Part shown: positions 17,275-26,525 of the stretch, piece after piece
Layout: every line of letters begins with the position of its first letter
Position numbering within the stretch: position 1 is the stretch's first letter
Source: Cyanobacterium stanieri LEGE 03274
GTDB lineage: Bacteria > Cyanobacteriota > Cyanobacteriia > Cyanobacteriales > Cyanobacteriaceae
Assembly: GCF_015207825.1 (NCBI RefSeq)
Contig: NZ_JADEWC010000020.1
Span: forward strand, 1-59,915
Length of the DNA stretch: 59,915 nucleotides
Direction: 5' to 3'
Made by a program: the position numbers and the translations under genes
Notes under the pieces: generated by a model
Seen by the model: only the letters and a program-made list of their open reading frames with translations
Databases searched by the model: none
What the model was told of the DNA's origin: nothing

Positions 17275-18159
17275 ATGAACGTTATTTTGTCAGCGGTTTT
17301 ACCTGTAGGTTTAATAATTGTTATTGGTTATATCGCAGGGCAAAAGTTAAATTTAGATCAAGCTAGTCTTTGTCAATTAAGTATTTATATTCTTGCCCCT
17401 GCCATTGTCGCCGATAGTCTATATCGTAATACGGTGTCTGGGAGGAGTGTTTTATTAATCATTTTTGGTTATGGGTTAATTTCCCTTGTCATCTATGGTT
17501 TAATTTGGTTATTTGCCCTCATATTGCAGGTTGAGAAGGATAATCGACAAAGTATTTTTGCGGTGATTCTTTGTCCAAATAATGGCAACATGGGTTTACC
17601 CATCACTACCTTTGCCTTGGGTGATGAAGGTTTAGATAGGGCGATTATTTATATGATTGGCTCGAGTATTTTTCTATTTGGGATGCTTCCTGCTATTTTG
17701 AGTAATCGGGGTTGGAAAAAGGGAGTTACTCTAACCTTAAAACTTCCTTTGATTTGGGCAATGATTTTCGGCGCCATGCTTAATTTTACAGGGGTTGAAT
17801 TACCTTTTAATTTAGGTAGAAGTATGGAGTTATTGGGAATTTCCGCTATTCCCATTGCTTTGATTATTTTGGGTATGCAATTAGCACAAAGTAAATTTGT
17901 TTTGAGTGGGCGCGAATGTTTGTTGGCGGTGGTAAAATTGGGGGTTGCCCCTGCGATCGCCCTTGGAATTGGACATATAATTGGGTTAGAGGGTATAGAT
18001 TTAAAAGTATTAGTGCTACAAACCGCCATGCCAACGGCCGTTAATACCCTAGTGATGGTAAAAGAATTTGGAGGTAATGCCACCATTGTGGCTCAAACCA
18101 TTATCATTTCTACGGTGATGAGTTTTATTACTTTACCCCTTGTTATCTGGCTAATCTAG
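17275..18159 (+). CDS. AEC-family (auxin efflux carrier-like) transporter
   Basis: An integral membrane protein of 294 residues with about ten helices in two inverted halves, typical of the AEC family. Characteristic segments are CPNNGNMGLPI (about 99-109) and the second-half MPTAVNTLVMVKEFGG (about 243-258), where helices break at conserved N and P residues. Bacterial members export or import small carboxylates such as malate, but the substrate here is unknown. The promoter region is taken up by a MITE-like element ending 57 bp before the start, so that element may affect expression. Confidence 0.88.
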   Translation: MNVILSAVLPVGLIIVIGYIAGQKLNLDQASLCQLSIYILAPAIVADSLYRNTVSGRSVLLIIFGYGLISLVIYGLIWLFALILQVEKDNRQSIFAVILCPNNGNMGLPITTFALGDEGLDRAIIYMIGSSIFLFGMLPAILSNRGWKKGVTLTLKLPLIWAMIFGAMLNFTGVELPFNLGRSMELLGISAIPIALIILGMQLAQSKFVLSGRECLLAVVKLGVAPAIALGIGHIIGLEGIDLKVLVLQTAMPTAVNTLVMVKEFGGNATIVAQTIIISTVMSFITLPLVIWLI

Positions 18160-18215
18160 GAAGTCCCAAATTTGTTAAGCTAAAACAGAAATATTATTTT
18201 AATTGTTATATCAAA

Positions 18216-18398
18216 ATGACTAATTCTAGCCCTGAATCGGTAAACAACGCCCCTGAGAATGTAGAGGAAAAACCTAGTTATGTTAAATTAGCCATGCGCA
18301 ACATGGTTAATAAAGGCGGTTTGTCTTTGAAACACTTCTTTTTGACAACCGTTGGTTTATTAGCCTTTTTGATAGGAATTTCCTATTTAACTAGATAA
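18216..18398 (+). CDS. DUF3285 small membrane protein
   Basis: A 60-residue cyanobacterial protein. A polar N-terminus is followed by the conserved SYVKLAMRNMVNKGG block (21-35) and a single membrane helix in the last 20 residues. This matches DUF3285 as I remember it. The function is unknown; conservation across cyanobacteria suggests a thylakoid or envelope role, which is inference. It follows the AEC gene by 56 bp on the same strand. Confidence 0.8.
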   Translation: MTNSSPESVNNAPENVEEKPSYVKLAMRNMVNKGGLSLKHFFLTTVGLLAFLIGISYLTR

Positions 18399-18515
18399 TT
18401 ATCAGAGTAATGATTAATGGGTGTTAGGTTTTTTCAGATCAACACCCCATTACTCATCTTATACCAAATCCTTTGCTGACAATAATCCTTAAAAATTGAT
18501 ATTTATAATCAATGG

Positions 18516-19118
18516 TTAGTATATTTGACCCCTATAGGTTCGGGGTTTTTTTCTCATCCTACCATTAGCCTGATTATTTCCTTCTTTTTCGTCATTGGTA
18601 AAAGCAACGCCCCTATATGCCTTATAATTTTGAGAGGATGTTTGAGGAAGGCTATCTTCTGTAATGACGGGGGGAGTTTTATCACGGGTACTAATATTCC
18701 ATTGAATATCCTTTTCTTTTTCTACGATACTAATATTTCTAGGGGCTTTTTCCTTGTTAATATTGTTAGTATTTTTTTTGCCCAAAGTACGAGAATTATC
18801 ACCCCAAGAATTTGTACCATTGCCAGTTGAGGGATTGTTATCTATATTATTTACTTCCCGAGAAACAGATGATTTATTTTTTACCTCTAGTTTTTCTTCT
18901 GCCCATACTGTATAAGAAAAATTGGTTTCAGTGACAAAACTTTGTTTTCCTTTACTTAAAGATTCAGCGGAAAGAATAAGGGCTTTTTCTCTAAACTTTT
19001 TAGGGACATCGGATTGTCTGAGGAAACATTTACCAAAACAATTTATTTTTAGACCTTTTTGTATTTCTTCTGATTTTACTCCGTAGGTTTGTAAATGTTC
19101 TAAGGACAGTATTTCCAT
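18516..19118 (-). CDS. Conserved cyanobacterial protein, function unknown
   Basis: A 200-residue protein in two parts. The N-terminal 75 residues look structured (EILSLEHLQTYGVKSEEIQKG, then CFGKCFLRQSDVPKKFREKA). A low-complexity remainder is rich in N, S, K and T. The first part resembles a domain seen in other cyanobacterial hypotheticals; I have no function for it. The CFGKC Cys pair could bind metal or form a disulfide. A terminator-like hairpin for the opposite strand lies inside its last codons, so the extreme C-terminus may be poorly constrained. Confidence 0.7.
   Translation of the reverse strand: MEILSLEHLQTYGVKSEEIQKGLKINCFGKCFLRQSDVPKKFREKALILSAESLSKGKQSFVTETNFSYTVWAEEKLEVKNKSSVSREVNNIDNNPSTGNGTNSWGDNSRTLGKKNTNNINKEKAPRNISIVEKEKDIQWNISTRDKTPPVITEDSLPQTSSQNYKAYRGVAFTNDEKEGNNQANGRMRKKPRTYRGQIY
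18528..18552 (+). terminator. Possible terminator for plus-strand transcripts
   Basis: ACCCC and GGGGT pair around a 9-nt loop and run into TTTTTTT on the plus strand, 130 bp past the DUF3285 stop. It overlaps the 3' coding end of the convergent unknown gene. Confidence 0.45.
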
Positions 19119-19223
19119 AACTCTATTTTTTACTTACACTGAGGGTTTAATTAAATAATTGCTGTTATTGTTGATTCTATAGTAGGGGATGAAATTCAGT
19201 TTTGATGTAAAATAGCTTACATT

Positions 19224-19649
19224 TTAAGTTATTTGATAGGCAAAATATTCTTCTTTTCCTTCTTCTTTAGATTTGTGTAATAATCTCCAAGTTTCGCCTT
19301 TTTTTCTTCTCTGTATATCTATTTGAAATTTATTTTTAATGGTTTTTGTTTTATTATTATTTAGTTTAAGTTTTATTTGATAGATCCCTTCTAGGTGATA
19401 CACTGGTAAATTATAAATTATCTTTGGTTTTATTTGTTTAACATCTATTTTACTAATCTCAAATGTAGCTGGTTTTTTGTCTAATTGATGCCCTAAATTG
19501 TCATAACTTGATTGGAGAGTAAATGCGATCGCCCTTTCTACCACCGCAGGGGGTGGAGCAAATTCTAGGGGGGCAGAAACGGTGGTACAACCCACACAGA
19601 TAAAAAATAATGATAAATTAAGAATAAGAAGTTTAATCATTTGTTTCAT
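19224..19649 (-). CDS. Putative lipoprotein, function unknown
   Basis: A 141-residue protein with a short signal peptide ending FFICVGC, followed by TTVSAPLEF. This is a lipobox-like site with Cys at +1 and Gly at -1, but an unusual Cys at -3. The mature part is basic and strand-rich, with a repetitive lysine/asparagine stretch (KLNNNKTKTIKNK). It is divergent from the following membrane protein gene, with a 73-bp gap between the start codons. The role is unknown; a shared regulatory region is possible. Confidence 0.7.
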   Translation of the reverse strand: MKQMIKLLILNLSLFFICVGCTTVSAPLEFAPPPAVVERAIAFTLQSSYDNLGHQLDKKPATFEISKIDVKQIKPKIIYNLPVYHLEGIYQIKLKLNNNKTKTIKNKFQIDIQRRKKGETWRLLHKSKEEGKEEYFAYQIT

Positions 19650-19722
19650 ATCTTAGCTGAATACCCCTAAAATTAGATTATTATCTACTTTAAAAAATAC
19701 TTTATTTATACTAACAACCTTT

Positions 19723-20739
19723 ATGGATAATCAAGAGCCAGAAACAAAACCATCTGATATTGACCAAAAAGAAGTTATTATCAATCTCAAAAAAACCATT
19801 AAAAAGTTACAATTAACCCTAGATAAAGTCAATCAATCAGAAATTGAGGAGTTTCCCACAGCAGAAATTACTGACAATTTTATTAATTCTAGTAACAATT
19901 TAATTAATAATATTAAACTAGCTCCCCGTTTTAAGGTTAAAAATGACCCTGATAGTATATCAGAAAACCTTACTAATTCTGCTAATGTTCCCCTTCCTCA
20001 ACCAAAAAAACTTCCCTTTAATTTACGTTTAGGGGCGATCGCCCTTACTTCAATTATAATTATCGTTGGTATATGCTGGGCATTAATTAACCCCATCCCA
20101 AACCCAAATAAAAATCAAGACAACACAACCATTGTCGCCATCGAAACCCCCGCTGATACAACGGATTTTCCAGAAACAAAAACCCCCTCCAACCAACCCA
20201 AAGAAGAAACAAATAATCTCACCAACTCAGATATAAATAATCAAAATTCATCCACCAATCCCCCCAATGATGAACCAAAAATAGACATATCCACCGATAA
20301 ACTTCCCACCCTAGAAAAAACCACTCCAGAAAATACATCTTTGCCCACGGATGAAATACCCATAGAAGAAGAGAAAAAAGAAATACCAATTCCCGATAAA
20401 GAAGTAGAAATAATTATCGAACAAAAACCAGTAACAGCCCTTACTATTGAACAAACATTATATGATAATATTCAAGAGCAAATAGATAAAATTACCGATC
20501 AATATGGTAAAAATTTAATCATTAACTTAAGAGCTAATTTTAGTAATAATTATTTATTAATTACCCTTACTCAAACTTGGTATAACATGGATAATAATGA
20601 ACAAGATAACTTTGTTAATGATGTTTACAACATCGGGAAACTTCTCTATTTTAACCGCATCGAATTTCAAGATAGCCAAGAAAACTTAGTCGCTAGAAAT
20701 GCTGTCATAGGTGACAAAATTATCATTACCCAAAGATAA
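19723..20739 (+). CDS. Single-pass membrane protein with conserved C-terminal domain, function unknown
   Basis: A 338-residue protein. The N-terminal cytoplasmic part starts with a short coiled coil (about 17-45). One membrane helix lies at about 106-124, followed by a long low-complexity linker rich in T, P, N, D and E (about 125-235). The C-terminal globular domain (about 240-338) contains LITLTQTWYNM and ends in ARNAVIGDKIIITQR. That C-terminal pattern recurs in cyanobacterial membrane proteins as I recall, but no function is known to me. The low GC and Asn/Lys-rich linker match the neighbourhood and give no sign of transfer. Confidence 0.75.
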   Translation: MDNQEPETKPSDIDQKEVIINLKKTIKKLQLTLDKVNQSEIEEFPTAEITDNFINSSNNLINNIKLAPRFKVKNDPDSISENLTNSANVPLPQPKKLPFNLRLGAIALTSIIIIVGICWALINPIPNPNKNQDNTTIVAIETPADTTDFPETKTPSNQPKEETNNLTNSDINNQNSSTNPPNDEPKIDISTDKLPTLEKTTPENTSLPTDEIPIEEEKKEIPIPDKEVEIIIEQKPVTALTIEQTLYDNIQEQIDKITDQYGKNLIINLRANFSNNYLLITLTQTWYNMDNNEQDNFVNDVYNIGKLLYFNRIEFQDSQENLVARNAVIGDKIIITQR

Positions 20740-20750
20740 CTTTGAATAAT

Positions 20751-20770
20751 AAAAAAGGGGATTAAACCCC
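20751..20770 (-). terminator. Rho-independent terminator of the DUF2996 gene
   Basis: On the minus strand GGGG-TTTAAT-CCCC is followed by TTTTTT, about 30 bp past the DUF2996 stop. It would also sit just past the convergent plus-strand gene. Confidence 0.72.
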
Positions 20771-20798
20771 CCATGTATAAACTATTTAAAAATGTTAA

Positions 20799-21233
20799 CT
20801 AATTTCCGGAAAGCCACTTTTGACCATTTAACCGTTGTAAAGTATATAAAACCAAAAGATCTAAATTAACACGACGCTCATCAATCATAAAAGATTCGAG
20901 GGTACTAGGTTTTTCACTATTCAGTGTACAAGTAAAGGCTTTTTGTCCTTTAATATCCTCATCAATAAAGTAAATAGCAAAAGTGCGATCGCACCATTGC
21001 CCCTTCAATTGCCAACACTCAGGGTTACCTTCCAAACCAAGTACAGGAATCTTATCTTTTTTGAGGGCTAATTCAATATCTTCGATGCCCTTTTGAGCAA
21101 AAGCATCCTTCAAAGAAGGGGTAAAATGCTCCTCCATAAACTCGGTAAAAGGTTTATCCTCTATGGCGGGGGGTTTTTCCTTTTTTTTCGCAGGGGGTTT
21201 CTTAGCCGCAGTTGTCTTATTTTCTTCTGTCAT
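20799..21233 (-). CDS. DUF2996 family protein
   Basis: A 144-residue cyanobacterial protein. A Lys/Pro/Ala-rich N-terminal tail (about 1-28) precedes the conserved DUF2996 domain, containing FTEFMEEHFTPSLKDAF, CWQLKGQW and ESFMIDERRVNLDLLVLYTLQRLNGQKWL. The family occurs in cyanobacteria and plastid-bearing eukaryotes, which suggests a photosynthesis-related role, but I cannot name one. It is probably cytosolic, since no signal or membrane helix is visible. The gene is single, with its own terminator. Confidence 0.85.
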   Translation of the reverse strand: MTEENKTTAAKKPPAKKKEKPPAIEDKPFTEFMEEHFTPSLKDAFAQKGIEDIELALKKDKIPVLGLEGNPECWQLKGQWCDRTFAIYFIDEDIKGQKAFTCTLNSEKPSTLESFMIDERRVNLDLLVLYTLQRLNGQKWLSGN

Positions 21234-21390
21234 AGATTTATTTTAAATGGCTATTTTATAACAAGTATAATATAAGCTCAAAAAAGCACACAAGGATACA
21301 AGGGATAATTAAAGTGTTAAGGGATGGGGAGATGAGGAATAAATATAAAACCTTAAACCATTTCCCTACCTCAAACCGTGATCAAACGAA

Positions 21391-21924
21391 CTAATTAATA
21401 CTTAAAATCCAAGTACCTAAATTTAAACGAATAGGAATTTGCCCAGCCGTCATCATTTGCCCTTGAAAATAAAAAGTACCACCAAAACGGGGATTATAAA
21501 CATTAGACATAACAATTTCAATGGTTCTACTTTCCAATAAAGGCTCTTCCAAATCAATTTCAATAAAATTACTTTCTTGATCCCAAATTACATCCCGTAA
21601 GGGTAGCGACTCATTATTAAGACGGACTTCGATGCGATCGACATCAAACCGACCATTATAATAATCAGGATAGATTACATATAACTTAGAAACCCCCTCA
21701 GTTAACTTATTGCCGGGGACTCTGAGACGATAACGATCCCAACTTCCTGCCCTACCACCAAAATCAAGATGGTAATTAAGGATATTTTCACGCTCAACCC
21801 CACTAAAAATGGTTAAACCAGGGTTACTTTGGGCTAAAGCTAGATAGGGGATTCCCACGAGAAAAGAAGCAGACACAGCCACCGTAGCCATTAAACGCTT
21901 AGTAATTAATTGAAAAGATTTCAT
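21391..21924 (-). CDS. DUF2808 family exported protein
   Basis: A 177-residue protein with a signal peptide (about 1-31, ending ALA before QSNPG), so it is periplasmic or outer-envelope. The mature domain starts at GLTIFSGVERENILNYHLDFGG and contains YVIYPDYYNGRFD and FYFQGQMMTAGQIP, the pattern of DUF2808, a cyanobacterial family of unknown function. The length is usual for the family. No operon partner is adjacent. Confidence 0.85.
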   Translation of the reverse strand: MKSFQLITKRLMATVAVSASFLVGIPYLALAQSNPGLTIFSGVERENILNYHLDFGGRAGSWDRYRLRVPGNKLTEGVSKLYVIYPDYYNGRFDVDRIEVRLNNESLPLRDVIWDQESNFIEIDLEEPLLESRTIEIVMSNVYNPRFGGTFYFQGQMMTAGQIPIRLNLGTWILSIN

Positions 21925-22061
21925 AGTTAATATATATCCTGAGCTGATTAAATAAAAATTATCTTTACTGTAACAAACTATATGACGACATTACGGGAAA
22001 CAATTGTTCCTCTGTGATGGACATCTTGCCCAATGAAAATCCATAGTGCAATAAATATCAT

Positions 22062-23054
22062 TTAATGATAAACCTGACCATCGGGCATAATAGCGCCTTC
22101 AAAGTTAACATTAAGAATATTAGCACTACTCAAGTCCGCTCCAATCAAATTAGCATTACTCATGTCCGATGAACTTAAATTGGTACGAGCAAAAAATACT
22201 TCCATCAAAGAAGCATTGCGCAAAATAGCCCCATAAAGATTAGAGCGACTAAAATCAGCCCGATTCATTCTCGCAAAAGTCATATTAGCTTGAACCAAAT
22301 TAGTACGAATAAATTTAGCTTCGGGCATAGAGGCACTATCCATGTTTACCATGGTTAATTCTGCATCTGTCATGTTAGCCCTTTCCATTTTGGCATTAGA
22401 TAGATTTGCCCCAATAAACTTAGCCCCTGTGCATTGGGCATCCGTTAAAAATACCCCGTTAAGATTGGCTTCGGTAAGGGTAGCCCCAGTTAAGTCCGCC
22501 ATGCGTAGGTTGGCATCCCTCAGATTTGCCCCAATAAGACTAGCCCCTTTTAGGTTTGCCCCTTTTAAGTCTGAGCCTCTCAAGTCTGCTTTATCTAGGT
22601 TCGCACCGATGAGATTTACTCCATTACTTCTTTTTTCTTGCCGTAAATTAGCACCTCTTAAACAAGCACCTTTGAGGTTTGCGTTATTTAAGTCGGCATT
22701 TCTAAAGTCAGCTTCGATGAGGTTAGCATCAAGAAGATTAGCAAGGGTTAGTTGGCAATCTCTGAAGTCTGCTTTTTGTAAAATTGCTCCATGGAATTCG
22801 GCACGGTGGAGGTTTGCCCCCATGAAGTTGGCTTGGTTGAGGTTGGCACCACTAAAGTTGGTTTCTACTAGGTTGGCTCGGTGAAAGTTGGCACGGCTTA
22901 AGTAACTAAAGGTAAAGTTAGATTTTTGCAGGTTGGCATTTTCTAAAATTATACCGATTAAGTCTGCCCCTGTGAGGTCTATTCCTGCGAGAAGGGAGTT
23001 AGAAAAGTTTATTTCTCCTGATGCGAAGCGGTCAATAAATTCGTTTATTTCCAT
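22062..23054 (-). CDS. Pentapeptide-repeat protein
   Basis: 330 residues, nearly all in A(D/N)LXX pentapeptide repeats from about residue 20 to 320, interrupted once at RQEKRSNGVN (about 138-147). The repeats form a right-handed quadrilateral beta helix. There is no signal peptide and no extra domain, so this is a cytosolic soluble form. Members of this very common cyanobacterial family mostly have no known function; a few act as DNA mimics or in photosynthesis regulation. Nothing here favours any of these. Confidence 0.93.
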   Translation of the reverse strand: MEINEFIDRFASGEINFSNSLLAGIDLTGADLIGIILENANLQKSNFTFSYLSRANFHRANLVETNFSGANLNQANFMGANLHRAEFHGAILQKADFRDCQLTLANLLDANLIEADFRNADLNNANLKGACLRGANLRQEKRSNGVNLIGANLDKADLRGSDLKGANLKGASLIGANLRDANLRMADLTGATLTEANLNGVFLTDAQCTGAKFIGANLSNAKMERANMTDAELTMVNMDSASMPEAKFIRTNLVQANMTFARMNRADFSRSNLYGAILRNASLMEVFFARTNLSSSDMSNANLIGADLSSANILNVNFEGAIMPDGQVYH

Positions 23055-23119
23055 ATAAATTGTGATGTTTTTTGGGGATTGGAGTTAGTTTTTCAATTTT
23101 ATAATGATTTCAGATGGGA

Positions 23120-24790
23120 TTATTCTTTGATGATGGGTACTTGGGTTAGGGGTATGGTGAGGGTGATGGTTGAGCCTAAGTCTTCTCCCATGCTATAAAA
23201 GGATATTTTACCACCCATGGCTTCGATGAGTTTTTTGGAGATAGCCAGGCCTAATCCTGTACCTCCATAGGCTTTGGTTCTTGTGCCATCTACTTGATAG
23301 AATTTATCGAACAGGCTATCTTGTTTGTCGAGGGATACTCCTATGCCTGTATCTTCTACGGTTATTTTGACGAATCCTGGAAGGGGTTGGTTTCGGAATT
23401 GGAAGGGTTTGGAGATTATTTCGGCGTTGATGGTGATTTCTCCTTGGTGGGTGAATTTGAGGGAGTTGCCCACGAGGTTAAACATTATTTGTAGTAGTCT
23501 TTGGTAGTCGGAGTGGATGAGGATGGGATCGTAGGTGGGGGGGAGGTTGATGTTAAAGTCGAGGTGTTTTTTGAGGGCTTGGGGTTGGGCAAATTTGGCT
23601 ACTTCTTCGCATATTTGATTGAGGGAGATGGGTTCAAATTGAAAGTCTATTTTGTTTGCTTCTATTTTGGCGATGTCTAGGATGTCGTTGATGAGGTTGA
23701 GTAGGTGAAGGGCGGAGTTGTAGGCTTGATTGATAAATTCTCTTTCTTCTTCTTTGTCGTCTGCCATGTCGTCGAGGACGAGTTGTAAGAATCCTAGCAT
23801 ACCATTGAGGGGGGTTCTTAGTTCGTGGCTGGTACTAGCTAGAAATTCGCTTTTTAGTCTTGATGCTTCTTTGGCTTGTTGACTGGCTTGTTCTAATTTT
23901 TTATAAATGGTGGCATGGGCGATCGCCGTTCCCACTTGTTCGGCTAATTCTTGGATTAATTCTAATTCTCCTTTATTCCAATGCCTGGGGCGATCGCACT
24001 GGTGCAGTACAAGAATACTATTTACTTCTTTTTGATAAAAAGTACCAATTACTAGGGTGGACTGACACTGAAATTGATGATAGTTAATGTCATGATAAGC
24101 ACAAGGTTTTTGAGTGTTAAGGGCATCTCTCAAACATTGATATTCATCTACGGCAAAAGTATAGCCCAATAAACTGACAAAAGGGGGAAGACAATACTCC
24201 GCTTTAACAACCATGCTATCCCCTTGGGCAGAGGGTAACAACAACAAACAACGGGAAACTTGTAAGGCTTCCCCAATACTATCAACGGTTTGTTTCCAAA
24301 TGGTTTCTAAATCTAGGGTACTACGAATATTACGGGCGATATGGGTTAAAACCCGTTGAAAAGGGTCAGGATTAGGGGGTAAGGATGAAGGTGAGGTGAG
24401 GGGCAATTCTTCGGAATGTAAACAATGCCCCATTACTAATACTCGCTCTACTGTTTGATCTGCCTTGATAATAGGACTGATAATTAACTCAAAGGGTAAT
24501 ATATCACCCTGATAGCTCAAAACATATTGACAATGTTCAGGAATTCCCCTATCCATCACCCTGTTTATTCTCTCTAGGTAAGGATTAAGAGGCACAGGAC
24601 ATAAAAAATTAAGAAAAGAATTCCCCTGGGATGGTTCATCACTCAGTAAGGATTGTTTTTTGGGTTGCCAGAAAAAAGAAATGTAATTTCCTTGCCTATC
24701 TTGAGTAAAGACCAATTCAGCCCCCAATGTAGATAAATCTTGACAATTATATTCAATTTTCCCTACTATCATCTTTTGTGATGTCATCAA
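23120..24790 (-). CDS. GAF-domain sensor histidine kinase
   Basis: A 556-residue soluble kinase. A PAS-like N-terminal part (about 25-125) precedes a GAF domain (about 155-295) and a short coil. The HisKA domain has phosphoacceptor His322 in FLASTSHELRTPLNG. The ATPase domain has the N box NLVGNSLKFT (438-447), G1 VEDTGIGV (478-485), F box FDKFYQVD and G2 GGTGLGLAIS (509-518). All catalytic motifs are intact. There are no membrane helices, so the signal is intracellular. No response regulator is adjacent, as is usual for cyanobacterial orphan kinases. The ligand is unknown; the GAF domain lacks an obvious phytochrome-type Cys motif. Confidence 0.92.
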   Translation of the reverse strand: MMTSQKMIVGKIEYNCQDLSTLGAELVFTQDRQGNYISFFWQPKKQSLLSDEPSQGNSFLNFLCPVPLNPYLERINRVMDRGIPEHCQYVLSYQGDILPFELIISPIIKADQTVERVLVMGHCLHSEELPLTSPSSLPPNPDPFQRVLTHIARNIRSTLDLETIWKQTVDSIGEALQVSRCLLLLPSAQGDSMVVKAEYCLPPFVSLLGYTFAVDEYQCLRDALNTQKPCAYHDINYHQFQCQSTLVIGTFYQKEVNSILVLHQCDRPRHWNKGELELIQELAEQVGTAIAHATIYKKLEQASQQAKEASRLKSEFLASTSHELRTPLNGMLGFLQLVLDDMADDKEEEREFINQAYNSALHLLNLINDILDIAKIEANKIDFQFEPISLNQICEEVAKFAQPQALKKHLDFNINLPPTYDPILIHSDYQRLLQIMFNLVGNSLKFTHQGEITINAEIISKPFQFRNQPLPGFVKITVEDTGIGVSLDKQDSLFDKFYQVDGTRTKAYGGTGLGLAISKKLIEAMGGKISFYSMGEDLGSTITLTIPLTQVPIIKE

Positions 24791-24987
24791 TTTTCCATAA
24801 AAAATGATTGATTTTCTCCACAGTAAATGATGGGGGCAAAACTTAAGATCTTATAATCATTTAAAGTTTAGCTTTATTGACTAAAAGAAGTTAACTTAAT
24901 CAATACATATAATTACTGAGAGACATTAAATTTATCTTATCAGACAAATCATTTAACGGAATACATTTATTTAACTTTCATGGCTTT

Positions 24988-25218
24988 TTAATCGTTCCAC
25001 TCACCCCTAGGAGGTACGGGGGGATTACGTCTGAGGCTACGGGTTAAGTCATCATCTTGTCTTCTTTCTCCTTTCAACCACTCTTTTAGTGCTGTTTCTA
25101 CAATTTTGCTAGGATCGTTACTTAGGTGTTTGATTTTTTCGACCAATTCGGAATCAATATGAAGGGAAAGTTCTACTTTTTCAGTGCCACGGGAGCTAGA
25201 TAATATTTCGTTATTCAT
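24988..25218 (-). CDS. Ribbon-helix-helix (CopG/CcdA-like) protein, orphan
   Basis: A 76-residue protein. A strand (KVELSLHIDSEL, about 14-25) and two helices (ELVEKIKHLSN, PSKIVETALKEWLKG) match a ribbon-helix-helix DNA-binding domain of the antitoxin or transcription-factor type. A short basic tail ends RRNPPVPPRGEWND. No toxin-like frame is adjacent on either side, so it is more likely a small regulator or a solitary antitoxin. It starts at ATG 25218 in AT-rich sequence. Confidence 0.7.
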   Translation of the reverse strand: MNNEILSSSRGTEKVELSLHIDSELVEKIKHLSNDPSKIVETALKEWLKGERRQDDDLTRSLRRNPPVPPRGEWND

Positions 25219-25519
25219 AGGTAATTATATTTAATAAAAGAGTTTACAGATTAATTATATTGCGAATCAATTTTTATTTTGATTTTAGTCTCTAAAAGTC
25301 TTCTGCACAAGGTTTGCTTTATGGAGCTACTTTTGCCGAGATTTATTAGCTTGTTTTGTAGATTATTTTACACTTACCTAATAATAAATATAACACATGG
25401 GGAGTTATGGGGTTTTGGCGGAGAGGGCGAGGGATGTCGGGCAAATTTAAACTGAGCAACGATGGTAAAGAGATAATGAGTATAATAAAGATCGATTTTA
25501 ATGAAAGACTTTTTTAATT
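25219..25519. other. Divergent intergenic region
   Basis: This lies between the ribbon-helix-helix gene and the CobW-like gene and should hold both promoters. A 44-codon frame at 25321-25455 has no ribosome site or recognisable protein and is not called. No riboswitch fold or Zur-like palindrome was recognised. Confidence 0.4.
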
Positions 25520-26491
25520 ATGGTTGTGAGTGCAAATAATTCTACTATTCCCGTGACGGTATTAACTGGTTATTTGGGGGCGGGAAAAACTACTTTACTT
25601 AATCGTATTCTTACCCACGAACATGGCAAAAAGGTTGCAGTAATTGTTAATGAGTATGGAGAGGTGGGCATCGATAATCAGTTGGTGATTGATGCTGATG
25701 AAGAAATTTTCGAGATGAATAATGGTTGTATTTGTTGTACGGTGCGGGGAGATTTAATCCGTATTATTGGTAATTTGATGAAGCGCCGTCATAAGTTTGA
25801 TCATATTGTCATCGAAACTACGGGATTGGCTGATCCTGCTCCTGTGATACAAACGTTCTTTGTGGATGAAGATATGCAGGATAAGTTGTTACTTGATGCG
25901 GTGGTGACGGTGATTGACGCCAAGCATATTCAACAACATTGGGATGCCCATGAAGCAGAAGAACAAATTGCTTTTGCCGATATTATTTTGCTTAATAAGA
26001 CTGATTTGGTATCTGAGAGAGAATTAGAGGGTTTGGAGGCAAAAATAAAGGGAATGAATCGCATGGCGAAGATTTATCGGACTCAAAATAGTGCGATCGC
26101 CATGGATGATGTTTTAGGGGTAAGGGCTTTTGATTTAAGTAATGCGTTGGAAATTGATCCTGAATTTTTGGAGGAAGAAGCCCATGAACATGATGATTCA
26201 GTTTATTCCATTGCCATTGTGGAGGATAAACCCATTGACACCCATAAGTTACAGGGTTGGATTGGGGAAGTATTACGCACCCAGGGGGTTGATATATTCC
26301 GCATGAAGGGTATTATCAATGGTCAGGGGATGGATAATCGTTTGGTATTTCAAGGGGTACATATGATTTTTGATGGTACAGTCGATCGCCCTTGGAAACC
26401 AGAGGAAAAACGCCGTAGTGAATTGGTATTCATTGGCCGTAATTTGGATGAGGAAAAATTAAAACAAGGTTTTCAGGGTTGTATCGCCTAG
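25520..26491 (+). CDS. CobW/COG0523 GTP-binding metallochaperone
   Basis: A 323-residue G3E GTPase. Walker A is GYLGAGKTT (17-25), the metal-binding CxCC motif is C70-I-C-C73 in NNGCICCTVRGDL, the base-specificity motif is NKTD, and an acidic/His stretch EEEAHEHDD sits before the C-terminal CobW_C domain. COG0523 proteins deliver metals, often zinc, to client proteins; subfamily and metal cannot be fixed from sequence alone. No cobalamin genes are nearby, which argues against a B12 role. The following unknown gene is 34 bp downstream on the same strand and may be co-transcribed. Confidence 0.9.
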   Translation: MVVSANNSTIPVTVLTGYLGAGKTTLLNRILTHEHGKKVAVIVNEYGEVGIDNQLVIDADEEIFEMNNGCICCTVRGDLIRIIGNLMKRRHKFDHIVIETTGLADPAPVIQTFFVDEDMQDKLLLDAVVTVIDAKHIQQHWDAHEAEEQIAFADIILLNKTDLVSERELEGLEAKIKGMNRMAKIYRTQNSAIAMDDVLGVRAFDLSNALEIDPEFLEEEAHEHDDSVYSIAIVEDKPIDTHKLQGWIGEVLRTQGVDIFRMKGIINGQGMDNRLVFQGVHMIFDGTVDRPWKPEEKRRSELVFIGRNLDEEKLKQGFQGCIA

Positions 26492-26525
26492 ATAATAGAC
26501 CATGTACAATGGAGGATAATAATTT

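Noticed and set aside
22342-22884. 180-codon plus-strand frame rich in APLR-like repeats
   Set aside because: Antisense shadow of the pentapeptide-repeat gene. Its periodicity comes from the repeats on the other strand.
25321-25455. 44-codon frame between the ribbon-helix-helix and CobW genes
   Set aside because: No ribosome site, no recognisable protein, and a Gly/Glu-rich end unlike neighbours.
24988-25519. Toxin-antitoxin system
   Set aside because: Only an antitoxin-like DNA-binding protein is present. No toxin-like frame flanks it.
25219-25519. Zur box or cobalamin riboswitch upstream of the CobW-like gene
   Set aside because: No convincing palindrome or riboswitch core could be found by eye.
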